A stretch of 64,000 nt of DNA from NCBI RefSeq assembly GCF_037201975.1, contig NZ_CP147520.1, positions 3,224,001-3,288,000 of the forward strand, read 5' to 3'. The notes under the pieces were generated by a model. The model saw nothing but the letters and a program-made list of their open reading frames with translations. It was not told the origin of the DNA and did not search any database. Positions 45,732-54,700 of this stretch are shown piece by piece. Each line of letters starts with the position of its first letter. The stretch's first letter is position 1. The position numbers and the translations under genes were made by a program. The stretch is from Streptomyces sp. TG1A-60. Its GTDB lineage: Bacteria; Actinomycetota; Actinomycetes; Streptomycetales; Streptomycetaceae.

Positions 45732-47102
45732 ATGGCCACGGAGTACGGACGCGGGTACGAGAGGTGGGGCGGGGAGCGGCGGCATCGGCTGCCGGCCGGG
45801 TTGCGGGCGCCGATCGAGGCACGCACCTGGCGGGAGTTCGGATATGTGCTGCTGGGGCTCCCGATCGGGATTCTGCTGTTCACGTACGCCGTGACGATGC
45901 TGTCCGTCGGCGCGGGCCTGCTGGTCACCTTCCTCGGGGTGCCGGTGCTGGCGGCGGGGCTGGCCGGGTGCCGGGGGTTCGGCGCGCTGGAGCGGGCGCG
46001 GGCGCGGGCGCTGCTCGGGGTGGAGGTGGACCCGCCGGAGCCGTTGCCCATGAAGGGGCGCGGGGCGATGGCGTGGATGGGCGCCGTGCTCCGCAGCGGG
46101 TCCTCGTGGCGGCACCTGCTGTACGCGGTCGTGCAGTTCCCGTGGTCCGTGTTCTCGTTCGCGGTGGCGGTGAGCTTCTGGACGTACGGCTGGGCGCTGC
46201 TGACGTATCCGCTGTGGTTCTGGGTCTTCCCCGTGTGGGCCGGGCAGGACGGGTTGCAGCTGTACGGGGACGAGACGCACTCCGTGTACCTCGACAACCC
46301 GTTCGAGGTGACCGTGACCGCACTGGTGGGGCTGCTCTTCACCGTGGCCACCCCGTGGATCCTGCGGGCGCTGACGATGGTCGACCGGGTGAGCGTGACC
46401 GCGTTGCTCGGGCCGTCGCGGCTGGGGGCGCGGGTGGTGGAGCTGGAGTCGGACCGGGGGGTCGTGGTCGACACGGCTGCCGCCGATCTGCGGCGTATCG
46501 AGCGGAATCTGCACGATGGCGCGCAGGCTCGACTGGCGGCGCTGGCCATGGAGCTGGGGCTGGCGCAGGAGAAGATGGCGGAGGATCCGCGGGCGGCGGC
46601 GGTGATGGTGGACTCGGCGCACGGGGAAGTGAAGACGGCGTTGCGGGAGCTGCGGGAGCTGGCGCGGGGCATCCATCCGGCCGTGCTCACCGACCGGGGG
46701 CTCGACGCGGCGCTGTCGGCGGTCGCCTCGCGGTGTGCGGTGCCGGTGGTGGTGGACGTGGATCTGCCGGCGCGGCCGGTGCCGGCGATCGAGGGGATCG
46801 CGTACTTCACCGTGTCGGAGCTGCTCCAGAACGTGAGCGGGCACGCGGGGGCTTCGCGCGCGACCGTGGATGTGTGGAAGGTCGAGGACCGGCTGATGCT
46901 CCAGGTCATGGACGACGGCATGGGAGGCGCCGACACCGCGTCCGGGTCCGGTCTCGCGGGGCTGGCCGAGCGGATCGGTGCCGTCGACGGAATCCTGATC
47001 GTCGACTCACCGGCCGGCGGCCCCACACGCGTGACGGCGGAGCTGCCGTGGCGGGCGGCGCGAGGGAGCGGGGCTGCGAGCGCCGGCTCGGGGAGGGCCT
47101 GA
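45732..47102 (+). CDS. two-component sensor histidine kinase, NarL-partner type (second copy)
   Basis: 456 residues from ATG at 45732 with GAGGGCG. Same architecture as the preceding kinase, with a longer extracellular loop between helices 3 and 4 (about 25 residues more, QDGLQLYGDETHSVYLDNPF). H261 in RRIERNLHDGAQARLA is the phospho-acceptor. The linker ELESDRGVVVDTAAADLRR is identical in both copies, marking a tandem duplication. N box ELLQNVSGHAGA and G box GLAGLAERI are intact. Confidence 0.94.
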   Translation: MATEYGRGYERWGGERRHRLPAGLRAPIEARTWREFGYVLLGLPIGILLFTYAVTMLSVGAGLLVTFLGVPVLAAGLAGCRGFGALERARARALLGVEVDPPEPLPMKGRGAMAWMGAVLRSGSSWRHLLYAVVQFPWSVFSFAVAVSFWTYGWALLTYPLWFWVFPVWAGQDGLQLYGDETHSVYLDNPFEVTVTALVGLLFTVATPWILRALTMVDRVSVTALLGPSRLGARVVELESDRGVVVDTAAADLRRIERNLHDGAQARLAALAMELGLAQEKMAEDPRAAAVMVDSAHGEVKTALRELRELARGIHPAVLTDRGLDAALSAVASRCAVPVVVDVDLPARPVPAIEGIAYFTVSELLQNVSGHAGASRATVDVWKVEDRLMLQVMDDGMGGADTASGSGLAGLAERIGAVDGILIVDSPAGGPTRVTAELPWRAARGSGAASAGSGRA

Positions 47103-47743
47103 CGGTGGGCCGAGGTCGGTGCCTTGCGGCGGCCTGGGAAGGGGCGGCCTCATCGTGGCGGCCCGAGAGGAGAACCTGAGGCGGCGACCTGAGAGGTGGC
47201 GGCGACCCGAGGGGGCTGAGCGCGGTGCCCGACGGCCGCCTCGTGGCACGGCAGGCGCGCTTGCCCCTCAAGGAGCGGCGTCCGGTGCGTGCTCTCGGCG
47301 TGTCGGCCGGAAGGCCTTGTACCGGACGGGTGCATGGGCTTTCGGCCGGTGCGGTGAGAGGGCGTGCCGGGCGTCACGACGGGGCGGACGTTGCCTGTCG
47401 CGGCAGACAACCAGGGAGGTGGCCTGACGGCAGCGCGGCCTGGTGGGGCCCTGACCGTGGTGCCAGAAGCGCGTCCAGGGGTTCTCGTCCCTGGGCGCGC
47501 CTCCGTGTCTCACCCCGGCGCGTATCCGTGCCCCCCTCCGACGGCGCGGCCCGGGGGCGAGCCCCCTGCCTCGCCGGCACAGGGATGGCAATCGGCCACT
47601 TCACAGCCGCTTCCTGCCCCTGTTTTCTCGTCGTCGGAGCGCCTGGGCGGTCCGATGCTGGAATGCTGGTGTCTGCTGTGCGGGCCGGGCCGAGGTCGAG
47701 GGTCGGCGGGGGTGGGTGTCGGTTGCCGTGGGGGGAATCAGGC
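47103..47743 (+). other. 641-base G-rich spacer without a supported gene
   Basis: Lies between the second kinase and the response regulator. Open frames here are Arg/Gly-rich and not protein-like. I see no tRNA, riboswitch or strong terminator. The response-regulator promoter may lie at its right end. Confidence 0.5.
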
Positions 47744-48415
47744 GTGGAGGACAGCGTGCGGGTGGTCATCGCCGAGGATTCGGTGCTGTTGAGGGAGGGG
47801 CTGACGCGGCTGTTGACCGACCGGGGGCACGAGGTCGTGGCGGGGGTCGGGGACGGGGAGGCGCTGATCAAGACGATCACGGATCTCGCGGCCCAGGGAG
47901 ACCTCCCGGACGTGGTCGTGGCGGACGTACGGATGCCGCCGACGCACACGGACGAGGGCGTGCGGGCCGCCGTACAGCTGCGGAAGCAGCACGGGGAGCT
48001 GGGGGTGCTCGTACTGTCGCAGTACGTGGAGGAGCGGTACGCCACCGAACTGCTCGCGGGGTCCAGTCGCGGCGTCGGGTATCTGCTGAAGGACCGGGTG
48101 GCCGAGGTGCGGGAGTTCGTGGACGCGGTCGTACGGGTGGCGCGGGGCGGTACCGCGCTGGACCCGGAGGTGGTCGCGCAGTTGCTCGGGCGGAGCCGGA
48201 AGCAGCACGTGCTCGCGGGGCTCACCCCGCGCGAGCGCGAGGTGCTGGGGCTGATGGCGGAGGGGCGGACGAACTCCGCGATAGCCCGGCAGCTCGTGGT
48301 CAGTGACGGTGCCGTCGAGAAGCACGTCAGCAATATCTTTCTCAAGCTCGGGCTGTCCCAGAGCGACGGGGACCATCGGCGTGTTCTGGCGGTGCTCACC
48401 TACCTCAATTCATGA
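47744..48415 (+). CDS. NarL/LuxR-family response regulator
   Basis: 223 residues from GTG at 47744 (GGGGGGA upstream); GTG at 47756 with GGAGG is nearly as good. Receiver domain: acidic pair E11/D12, phospho-acceptor D61 in VVVADVRMPP, and LKDRV for the conserved lysine. LuxR helix-turn-helix at about residues 157-210 (LTPREREVLGLMAEGRTNSAIARQL). It is presumably phosphorylated by one or both upstream kinases. Targets unknown; the flanking nuo and kor operons are the obvious candidates (inference). Confidence 0.94.
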   Translation: MEDSVRVVIAEDSVLLREGLTRLLTDRGHEVVAGVGDGEALIKTITDLAAQGDLPDVVVADVRMPPTHTDEGVRAAVQLRKQHGELGVLVLSQYVEERYATELLAGSSRGVGYLLKDRVAEVREFVDAVVRVARGGTALDPEVVAQLLGRSRKQHVLAGLTPREREVLGLMAEGRTNSAIARQLVVSDGAVEKHVSNIFLKLGLSQSDGDHRRVLAVLTYLNS

Positions 48416-48817
48416 TCACCTGACACTGTGTCAGTTACATCGGGGCTCGGACCGGTCGGTTCGGCGGGCCGGGCGGCTCGTGATCGATCGACTCGCGGTC
48501 CATCGGGACGGTCGGGAGGGTCGGCTCGCGACCCATCGGCGTTCGCCTCCGCCCGGCCTCGCCCAACCCCCGCCCACCCCCGTCCAGCCCGCGCCCACCC
48601 CCCGTCCGACGGAGAGCCACCGAACGGCGGTCCGTGGCTCCACGGGAAGCACCACAGGCAGGTAAAGCATGACAATTCAGGGTGCCCGAGAGTCTCGAAA
48701 CAGCGTCCATCAGGCGAAAGGGCGAGGGAAGGGCACCCTCGCCGACGTAGGGTTGGTCTTGGGAGGGCCGGCGGGACGGCCGTTCCCGGACAGCCGCCTC
48801 AAGGGAGGTCCAGTTCA
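48416..48817 (+). other. korA upstream region with inverted repeat
   Basis: About 400 bases with no supported gene. AGGGTGCCC (48679-48687) is repeated inverted as GGGCACCCT (48731-48739), and GGCGAGG/CCCTCGCC pairs locally. These could be an mRNA leader structure or an operator of the kor operon. Confidence 0.45.
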
Positions 48818-50755
48818 GTGACCAGCCAGGTCAGCAGCCCAGCGGAGCAGGCCGACGAGGCCGCTCTGGGAGAACTGAGGGAACAGCGCAGAACGACGGG
48901 GACGAAGGACGTCCGTCGGCTCGATCGGGTGATCATCCGGTTCGCGGGCGACTCCGGTGACGGTATGCAGCTCACCGGTGACCGTTTCACCTCCGAAACG
49001 GCCTCCTTCGGCAACGACCTCTCCACCCTGCCGAACTTCCCCGCCGAGATCCGCGCCCCCGCCGGCACCCTCCCGGGTGTGTCCAGCTTCCAGCTGCACT
49101 TCGCCGACCACGACATCCTCACCCCCGGTGACGCGCCCGATGTGCTCGTCGCGATGAACCCGGCCGCACTGAAGGCGAACATCGGCGACGTACCACGCGG
49201 CGCGGAGATCATCGTCAACACCGACGAGTTCACCAAACGGGCTTTGCAGAAGGTCGGGTACCCGACCAGCCCGCTGGAGGACGGCTCACTCGACGGATAC
49301 AGCGTCCATCCGGTACCGCTGACCACCCTCACCGTCGAGGCCCTCAAGGAATTCGACCTCACCCGCAAGGAGGCCGAGCGCAGCAAGAACATGTTCGCGC
49401 TCGGCCTCCTGTCCTGGATGTACCACCGTCCAACCGAGGGCACCGAGAAGTTCCTGGCCGCCAAGTTCGCCAAGAAGCCCGACATCGCCGCCGCCAACCT
49501 CGCCGCCTTCCGCGCCGGGTGGAACTTCGGCGAGACCACCGAGGACTTCGCCGTCCGCTACGAGGTCGCGCCCGCCGCGCAGGCGTTCCCCGCCGGCACC
49601 TACCGCAACATCTCCGGGAACCTGGCCCTGTCCTACGGCCTGATCGCCGCCTCCCGGCAGGCGGATCTGCCGCTCTACCTGGGCTCCTACCCGATCACCC
49701 CGGCCTCGGACATCCTGCACGAGCTGAGCCGGCACAAGAACTTCGGTGTCCGTACCTTCCAGGCGGAGGACGAGATCGCGGGTATCGGGGCGGCACTGGG
49801 GGCCGCGTTCGGGGGTTCCCTGGCGGTCACGACGACCTCCGGCCCGGGTGTGGCGCTCAAGTCGGAGACCATCGGACTCGCCGTCTCGCTCGAACTGCCG
49901 CTCCTCGTCATCGACATCCAGCGCGGCGGCCCCTCCACCGGGCTGCCGACCAAGACCGAGCAGGCCGACCTGCTCCAGGCCATGTACGGACGCAACGGCG
50001 AGGCCCCGGTCCCGGTCGTCGCGCCGCGCACACCCGCCGACTGCTTCGACGCCGCCATCGAGGCGGCCCGCATCGCACTGACGTACCGCACGCCGGTGTT
50101 CCTGCTCTCCGACGGCTACCTGGCCAACGGCAGCGAACCCTGGCGCATCCCCGAGCCCGACGAACTCCCCGACCTCACCGTGCAGTTCGCCCAGGGGCCG
50201 AACCACACGCTCGACGACGGCACCGAGACGTTCTGGCCCTACAAGCGCGACCCTCAGACCCTCGCCCGCCCGTGGGCGGTCCCGGGCACGCCGGGGCTCG
50301 AACACCGCATCGGCGGCATCGAGAAACAGGACGGCACCGGCAACATCTCCTACGACCCGGCCAACCACGACCTCATGGTGCGGACCCGGCAGGCGAAGAC
50401 CGACGGGATCGACGTCCCCGACGTCGACGTCGACGACCCGCACGAGGCGCGCACGCTCGTACTGGGCTGGGGGTCGACATACGGGCCGATCACTGCGGCG
50501 GTACGGCGGCTGCGGACGGCCGGGGAGTCCATCGCGCAGGCCCATCTGCGGCATCTCAACCCGTTCCCGCGCAATCTCGGGACGGTGCTGAGGCGTTACG
50601 ACAAGGTGGTGATCCCCGAGATGAACCTCGGGCAGCTCGCCACCCTCGTCCGGGCGAAGTACCTGGTCGACGCCCAGCCGTACAACCAGGTGAACGGCAT
50701 GCCGTTCAAGGCGGAGCAGCTCGCCACGGCTCTCAAGGAGGCCATCGATGGCTGA
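48818..50755 (+). CDS. korA: 2-oxoacid:ferredoxin oxidoreductase, alpha subunit
   Basis: 645 residues from GTG at 48818 with AAGGGAGG. Fusion of the gamma domain (RLDRVIIRFAGDSGDGMQLTG at residues 33-53) with the alpha pyrimidine-binding domain (LGSYPITPASDILHELS and FQAEDEIAGIGAALGAAFGG). With KorB it oxidatively decarboxylates 2-oxoglutarate, or a related 2-oxoacid, to the acyl-CoA while reducing ferredoxin. This two-subunit form works in aerobes, including mycobacteria. It overlaps korB by 8 bases. Confidence 0.94.
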   Translation: MTSQVSSPAEQADEAALGELREQRRTTGTKDVRRLDRVIIRFAGDSGDGMQLTGDRFTSETASFGNDLSTLPNFPAEIRAPAGTLPGVSSFQLHFADHDILTPGDAPDVLVAMNPAALKANIGDVPRGAEIIVNTDEFTKRALQKVGYPTSPLEDGSLDGYSVHPVPLTTLTVEALKEFDLTRKEAERSKNMFALGLLSWMYHRPTEGTEKFLAAKFAKKPDIAAANLAAFRAGWNFGETTEDFAVRYEVAPAAQAFPAGTYRNISGNLALSYGLIAASRQADLPLYLGSYPITPASDILHELSRHKNFGVRTFQAEDEIAGIGAALGAAFGGSLAVTTTSGPGVALKSETIGLAVSLELPLLVIDIQRGGPSTGLPTKTEQADLLQAMYGRNGEAPVPVVAPRTPADCFDAAIEAARIALTYRTPVFLLSDGYLANGSEPWRIPEPDELPDLTVQFAQGPNHTLDDGTETFWPYKRDPQTLARPWAVPGTPGLEHRIGGIEKQDGTGNISYDPANHDLMVRTRQAKTDGIDVPDVDVDDPHEARTLVLGWGSTYGPITAAVRRLRTAGESIAQAHLRHLNPFPRNLGTVLRRYDKVVIPEMNLGQLATLVRAKYLVDAQPYNQVNGMPFKAEQLATALKEAIDG

Positions 50756-51836
50756 GAGGTCCACGGAAGGCACCGCAGGCGCGGGCACGGTCGAGGCCCT
50801 GTCGCTGGTGCCGAAGGCCGAGGCCAAGCAGTCCATGAAGGACTTCAAGTCCGACCAGGAAGTGCGCTGGTGCCCCGGTTGCGGCGACTACGCGATCCTT
50901 GCCGCCGTACAGGGCTTCATGCCCGAACTCGGCCTGGCGAAGGAGAACATCGTCTTCGTCTCCGGCATCGGCTGCTCCTCCCGCTTCCCGTACTACATGG
51001 ACACCTACGGGATGCACTCCATCCACGGCCGCGCCCCCGCCATCGCCACCGGCCTCGCCACCTCCCGACGCGATCTGTCCGTCTGGGTCGTCACCGGCGA
51101 CGGCGACGCCCTCTCCATCGGCGGCAACCACCTCATCCACGCCCTGCGCCGCAACGTCAACCTCAAGATCCTCCTGTTCAACAACCGGATCTACGGCCTC
51201 ACCAAAGGCCAGTACTCCCCCACCTCCGAAGTCGGCAAGATCACCAAGTCCACGCCGATGGGCTCACTCGACGCCCCCTTCAACCCGGTGTCACTCGCCA
51301 TCGGCGCGGAGGCGTCCTTCGTCGCGCGGACCGTGGACTCCGACCGCAAGCACCTCACGGAAGTGCTCCGACAGGCCGCCGCCCACCCCGGCACGGCCCT
51401 GGTCGAGATCTACCAGAACTGCAACATCTTCAACGACGGCGCCTTCGAGGCCCTGAAGGACCGCCAGCAGGCCGAGGAGGCCGTGATCCGCCTGGAACAC
51501 GGCAAGCAGATCAGGTTCGGGACGGACCGCGCGCGGGGCGTCGTACGGGACGAGGCCACCGGCGACCTCAAGGTCGTCACCGTCACGCCCGAGAACGAGT
51601 CCCGGGTCCTGGTCCACGACGCCCACGCCGCGTCCCCGACCACCGCCTTCGCCCTCTCCCGCCTCGCCGACCCGGACACGCTGCACCACACCCCGATCGG
51701 CGTCCTCCGCTCCGTCGAACGGCCCGTCTACGACACCCTGATGGCCGACCAACTCGACACCGCCGTCGAACAGTTCGGCAAGGGTGACCTGTCGGCACTG
51801 CTGGCGGGCGGGGACACCTGGACGGTTGTCGGCTGA
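50748..51836 (+). CDS. korB: 2-oxoacid:ferredoxin oxidoreductase, beta subunit
   Basis: 362 residues from ATG at 50748, inside the end of korA. Thiamine-diphosphate and [4Fe-4S] subunit: WCPGCGDY (C42, C45), GIGCSSRFPYY, and the ThDP/magnesium motif GDGDALSIGGNH starting at residue 117. YQNCNIFNDGAFE has the later conserved cysteine. The operon ends at a terminator shared with the converging regulator gene. Confidence 0.95.
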   Translation: MAERSTEGTAGAGTVEALSLVPKAEAKQSMKDFKSDQEVRWCPGCGDYAILAAVQGFMPELGLAKENIVFVSGIGCSSRFPYYMDTYGMHSIHGRAPAIATGLATSRRDLSVWVVTGDGDALSIGGNHLIHALRRNVNLKILLFNNRIYGLTKGQYSPTSEVGKITKSTPMGSLDAPFNPVSLAIGAEASFVARTVDSDRKHLTEVLRQAAAHPGTALVEIYQNCNIFNDGAFEALKDRQQAEEAVIRLEHGKQIRFGTDRARGVVRDEATGDLKVVTVTPENESRVLVHDAHAASPTTAFALSRLADPDTLHHTPIGVLRSVERPVYDTLMADQLDTAVEQFGKGDLSALLAGGDTWTVVG

Positions 51837-51850
51837 GTACGGTTCTCCTG

Positions 51851-51881
51851 GAGGCCCGGGTCCGCTTCAGGCCCGGGCCTC
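51851..51881. terminator. bidirectional terminator between korB and the HxlR gene
   Basis: GAGGCCCGGG (51851-51860) pairs with CCCGGGCCTC (51872-51881). It starts 15 bases after korB and overlaps the 3' end of the converging gene. Confidence 0.75.
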
Positions 51882-52235
51882 GTCGTATGTCCGGCGGGCC
51901 TGCTCCACGTCGTCCATGCGGTCCTCGGTCCAGGCGGCCAGGGCGCGGACCTGTTCGGCGGCCTCCCGGCCGAGGTCGGTGAGGGAGTAGTCGACGCGGG
52001 GCGGGATGACGGGCTTGGCGTCGCGATGGACGAGGCCGTCGCGCTCCAGGTTCTGGAGGGTCTGGGTGAGCATCTTCTCGCTGACGCGCCCGATGGCCCG
52101 GCGCAGCTCGCTGAAGCGGTAGGGGCGCTCCAGCAGCTCGATCAGGACGAGGACGCCCCAGCGGCTGGTGACGTGTTCCAGGACGAGGCGGTACGGGCAC
52201 ATGCCCTCGGCGTCCCTCTTACCACTTACGACCAT
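51867..52235 (-). CDS. HxlR/DUF24-family redox-type regulator (QorR-like)
   Basis: 122 residues, winged helix: VTSRWGVLVLIELLERPYRFSELRRAIGRVSEKMLTQTL then LVHRDAKPVIPPRVDYSLTDLG. A single N-terminal cysteine, C13, sits just before the first helix (GMCPYRLVLEHV). In QorR, YodB and HypR this residue senses quinones or disulphide stress. It is divergent from a QOR2-type oxidoreductase, the arrangement of the QorR-qor2 pair of Corynebacterium. It probably represses both genes through the dyad between them. Confidence 0.9.
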   Translation of the reverse strand: MVVSGKRDAEGMCPYRLVLEHVTSRWGVLVLIELLERPYRFSELRRAIGRVSEKMLTQTLQNLERDGLVHRDAKPVIPPRVDYSLTDLGREAAEQVRALAAWTEDRMDDVEQARRTYDEARA

Positions 52236-52238
52236 GCC

Positions 52239-52263
52239 AGTACCTTACTTCAAAGTGGGTACT
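52239..52263. promoter_or_regulatory. predicted operator of the HxlR-type regulator
   Basis: A dyad AGTACC (52239-52244) and GGTACT (52258-52263) with 13 central bases that include ACTT and AAGT, 8 of 12 positions symmetric. It lies 4 bases before the regulator start and 64 before the oxidoreductase start. Confidence 0.6.
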
Positions 52264-52326
52264 TTCATTCAGTTAGCGCACAACTTAGGGTTAGTGGCGT
52301 ACCCGCCCCCCTGGAGGAGTCACACC

Positions 52327-53181
52327 ATGAGCATCGTCGTCACCGGAGCAACCGGAAACCTCGGCAAGTTCGTCATCGAAGGGCTGCTGGAGAAGGTCCC
52401 GGCCGAGCAGATCACGGCCGTCGTACGCAGCGCGGAGAAGGCCGCCGGGTTCGCGGCGCGCGGCGTGAAGATCGCCGTCGCCGACTACAGCGCCCCCGAG
52501 ACCTTCGACGGCGTGTTCGCCGCCGGCGACAAGGTGCTGCTGATCTCCGGCAGCGAGGTGGACAAGGGCCGCGTCGCCCAGCACCAGGTCGTGATCGACG
52601 CCGCGAAGGCGGCCGGGGTCGCGCTGCTCGCGTACACCAGCGCGCCGGGCAGCCTGACGGCCGCGCTGGCGGACGACCACCGGGGCACCGAGGAGGCACT
52701 GCTCGCCTCCGGTCTGCCGTACGTCCTGCTGCGCAACGGCTGGTACAACGAGAACTACACCGAGCAGCTGGCCCCGGTACTGGAGTACAACGCCGTCACC
52801 CACGCCGCCGGGGAGGGCCGGGTCTCCTCCGCGGCCCGCGCGGACTACGCCGCCGCCGCGGTCGCCGCGCTGACCGGGCAGGGCCACGAGAACAAGACGT
52901 ACGAGCTGGGCGGCGACGTCGCGTGGAGCTTCGCCGAGTACGCGGCCGAGCTGAGCCGGCAGACCGGCAAGGAGATCGCGAACAACCCCGTCCCCGTCGA
53001 CGCCCTCGTCGGCATCCTCACCGGCGCCGGGCTCCCCGAGCCGTTCGCCGCGATCCTCGCGGGCGTCGACGCGTCCATCGAGAAGGGCGAGCTGGTCGTC
53101 TCCTCCGGCGACCTCTCCCGCCTGATCGGCCGGCCGACGACGCCGATCGCGGCGTCGATCTCGGCGGCACTGAAGGCGTGA
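52327..53181 (+). CDS. NmrA/QOR2-type NAD(P)H:quinone oxidoreductase
   Basis: 284 residues from ATG at 52327 with GGAGGAG. Rossmann loop GATGNLG at residues 7-13, then VRSAEKAAGFAARGVKIAVADY, DKVLLISGSEVDKGRVAQHQ, LAYTSAP and LRNGWYNENY, all as in YtfG/QOR2. It should reduce quinones at the expense of NADPH and protect against quinone stress. Divergent from the HxlR regulator. A long hairpin follows at 53259. Confidence 0.9.
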   Translation: MSIVVTGATGNLGKFVIEGLLEKVPAEQITAVVRSAEKAAGFAARGVKIAVADYSAPETFDGVFAAGDKVLLISGSEVDKGRVAQHQVVIDAAKAAGVALLAYTSAPGSLTAALADDHRGTEEALLASGLPYVLLRNGWYNENYTEQLAPVLEYNAVTHAAGEGRVSSAARADYAAAAVAALTGQGHENKTYELGGDVAWSFAEYAAELSRQTGKEIANNPVPVDALVGILTGAGLPEPFAAILAGVDASIEKGELVVSSGDLSRLIGRPTTPIAASISAALKA

Positions 53182-53258
53182 CCGGCCCGAGCCGGACATC
53201 TGAACCCCCGGGGCCATGAGCCCCGGCCATGAGCCCCGGACTCCCCCTCGGGGCCTCG

Positions 53259-53306
53259 CCCCCGGCTGTCATGACCGTATCCCGATACGGGCATGACAGC
53301 CGGGGG
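53259..53306. terminator. very stable hairpin downstream of the oxidoreductase gene
   Basis: CCCCCGGCTGTCATG (53259-53273) pairs perfectly with 53292-53306, then after one mismatch CCGTAT with ATACGG, closed by CCCG: 21 base pairs in all. It lies 78 bases past the stop. Confidence 0.8.
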
Positions 53307-53421
53307 TGCTCGGCGTTACCTTCGTGAGGGCCTGAGGCTGAGGGCCTGAGGCTGAGGGCTTCGGCGCTGTGGCCGAGGGCATGGGGGTCGCGGCGGTGCG
53401 GCCGGGCGAGAAGGAGGGGCC

Positions 53422-54471
53422 GTGGCGGCGCAGTCGAGGAGCGAGCACCGGATAGGGCTGTTGAACGGCTTCGCGGCATACGGGATGTGGGGGCTCGTTC
53501 CCCTCTTCTGGCCCCTGCTGAAGCCCACCGGCGCGGTGGAGATACTCGCCCACCGCATGGTCTGGTCCCTCGCGGTCGTCGGCCTCGCCCTGCTGGTGCT
53601 GCGGCGCTGGTCCTGGGCCGGTGAGCTGCTGCGCCAGCCACGCAGGCTCGGCCTGATCACGGTCGCGGCATCGGTGATCACCGTCAACTGGGGCGTGTAC
53701 ATCTGGGCCGTGAACACCGAGCAGGTCGTCGAGGCCTCCCTCGGGTACTTCATCAACCCGCTCGTCACCATCGCCATCGGCGTTCTGCTGCTGAAGGAAC
53801 GGCTGCGGCCCGTCCAGTGGGCGGCGGTCGGTGTCGGCTTCACGGCCGTCCTCGTCCTCGCCCTCGGATACGGGCGACCGCCGTGGATCTCCCTCTGCCT
53901 CGCCTTCTCCTTCGCCACGTACGGGCTGGTGAAGAAGAAGCTCAACCTGGGCGGCGTAGAGTCGCTCGCCGCGGAGACCGCGGTCCAGTTCCTGCCCGCA
54001 CTGGCGTATCTGCTGTGGCTGGGGTCCCAGGGAGACTCCACCTTCGGCACGGAGGGGACGGGGCACGCCCTGCTCCTCGCCGCGACCGGCCTGGTGACCG
54101 CCCTGCCGCTGGTCTGCTTCGGGGCCGCCGCGATCCGGGTACCGCTGTCCACGCTGGGGCTGCTGCAGTATCTGGCGCCGGTGTTCCAGTTCCTGCTGGG
54201 TGTTCTGTACTTCGGTGAGGCCATGCCGCCCGAGCGGTGGGCGGGCTTCGCGCTGGTCTGGCTGGCGCTGTCCCTCCTGACGTGGGACGCGCTGCGTACG
54301 GCGCGGGTGGCGCGGCAGCGGTTGGAGAGGCTGGAGGAGCAGGAGGAACATGTGGGGCCGTCGGAGCAGGGGGAACAGGCGGGACAGAGGGAGATCGGCG
54401 TGGTGAAGGCCTGGGAGGCCGTGGAGGCGGTTGCCGATGGCTCTGTCGCGCCGACTCCCCTGGCCAAGTAG
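53422..54471 (+). CDS. rarD: EamA-family transporter RarD
   Basis: 349 residues from GTG at 53422 with AAGGAGG. Ten membrane helices of the RarD branch of drug/metabolite transporters: GLLNGFAAYGMWGLVPLFWPLL, VNWGVYIWAVNTEQVVEASLGYFINPL and PLSTLGLLQYLAPVFQFLLGV. A charged C-terminal tail of about 60 residues extends past the family core. Often linked to chloramphenicol phenotypes, but the natural substrate is not known. Confidence 0.92.
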   Translation: MAAQSRSEHRIGLLNGFAAYGMWGLVPLFWPLLKPTGAVEILAHRMVWSLAVVGLALLVLRRWSWAGELLRQPRRLGLITVAASVITVNWGVYIWAVNTEQVVEASLGYFINPLVTIAIGVLLLKERLRPVQWAAVGVGFTAVLVLALGYGRPPWISLCLAFSFATYGLVKKKLNLGGVESLAAETAVQFLPALAYLLWLGSQGDSTFGTEGTGHALLLAATGLVTALPLVCFGAAAIRVPLSTLGLLQYLAPVFQFLLGVLYFGEAMPPERWAGFALVWLALSLLTWDALRTARVARQRLERLEEQEEHVGPSEQGEQAGQREIGVVKAWEAVEAVADGSVAPTPLAK

Positions 54472-54627
54472 CACTCCGCGCTGGCCGTGTCCCGCGCGGA
54501 CTACCGGCCCACGAAGCATCTGCGGTTCGCGTGGTGGGTGCGGAGGAGCTGGTCCAACATCAACGACACAGCGCTCGACCGGAACGGGGACGCGCTGGCG
54601 TACGCGGTGTGGGAGCCGTCGGAGTAA
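54472..54627 (+). pseudogene. in-frame fragment after the rarD stop
   Basis: Directly after the rarD TAG, the same frame continues for 51 protein-like codons: HSALAVSRADYRPTKHLRFA, then WSNINDTALDRNGDALAYAVWEPSE and a stop. There is no good ribosome site; GTG at 54487 is the only plausible start. It may be a leftover 3' end of another gene. I do not recognise the family. Confidence 0.3.
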
Positions 54628-54700
54628 GGGCGCTTCCAGAGCCGTTCTGGGACATCAGAGGCTCGCAGAGGGCACTGTTCCCTTCGGGTTCCGGGATCGG

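Noticed and set aside
47103..47743. An extended N-terminal domain on the response regulator, from an in-frame start at 47225
   Set aside because: The added sequence is Arg/Gly-rich, the receiver domain begins at its usual position from 47744, and ribosome sites support the later start.
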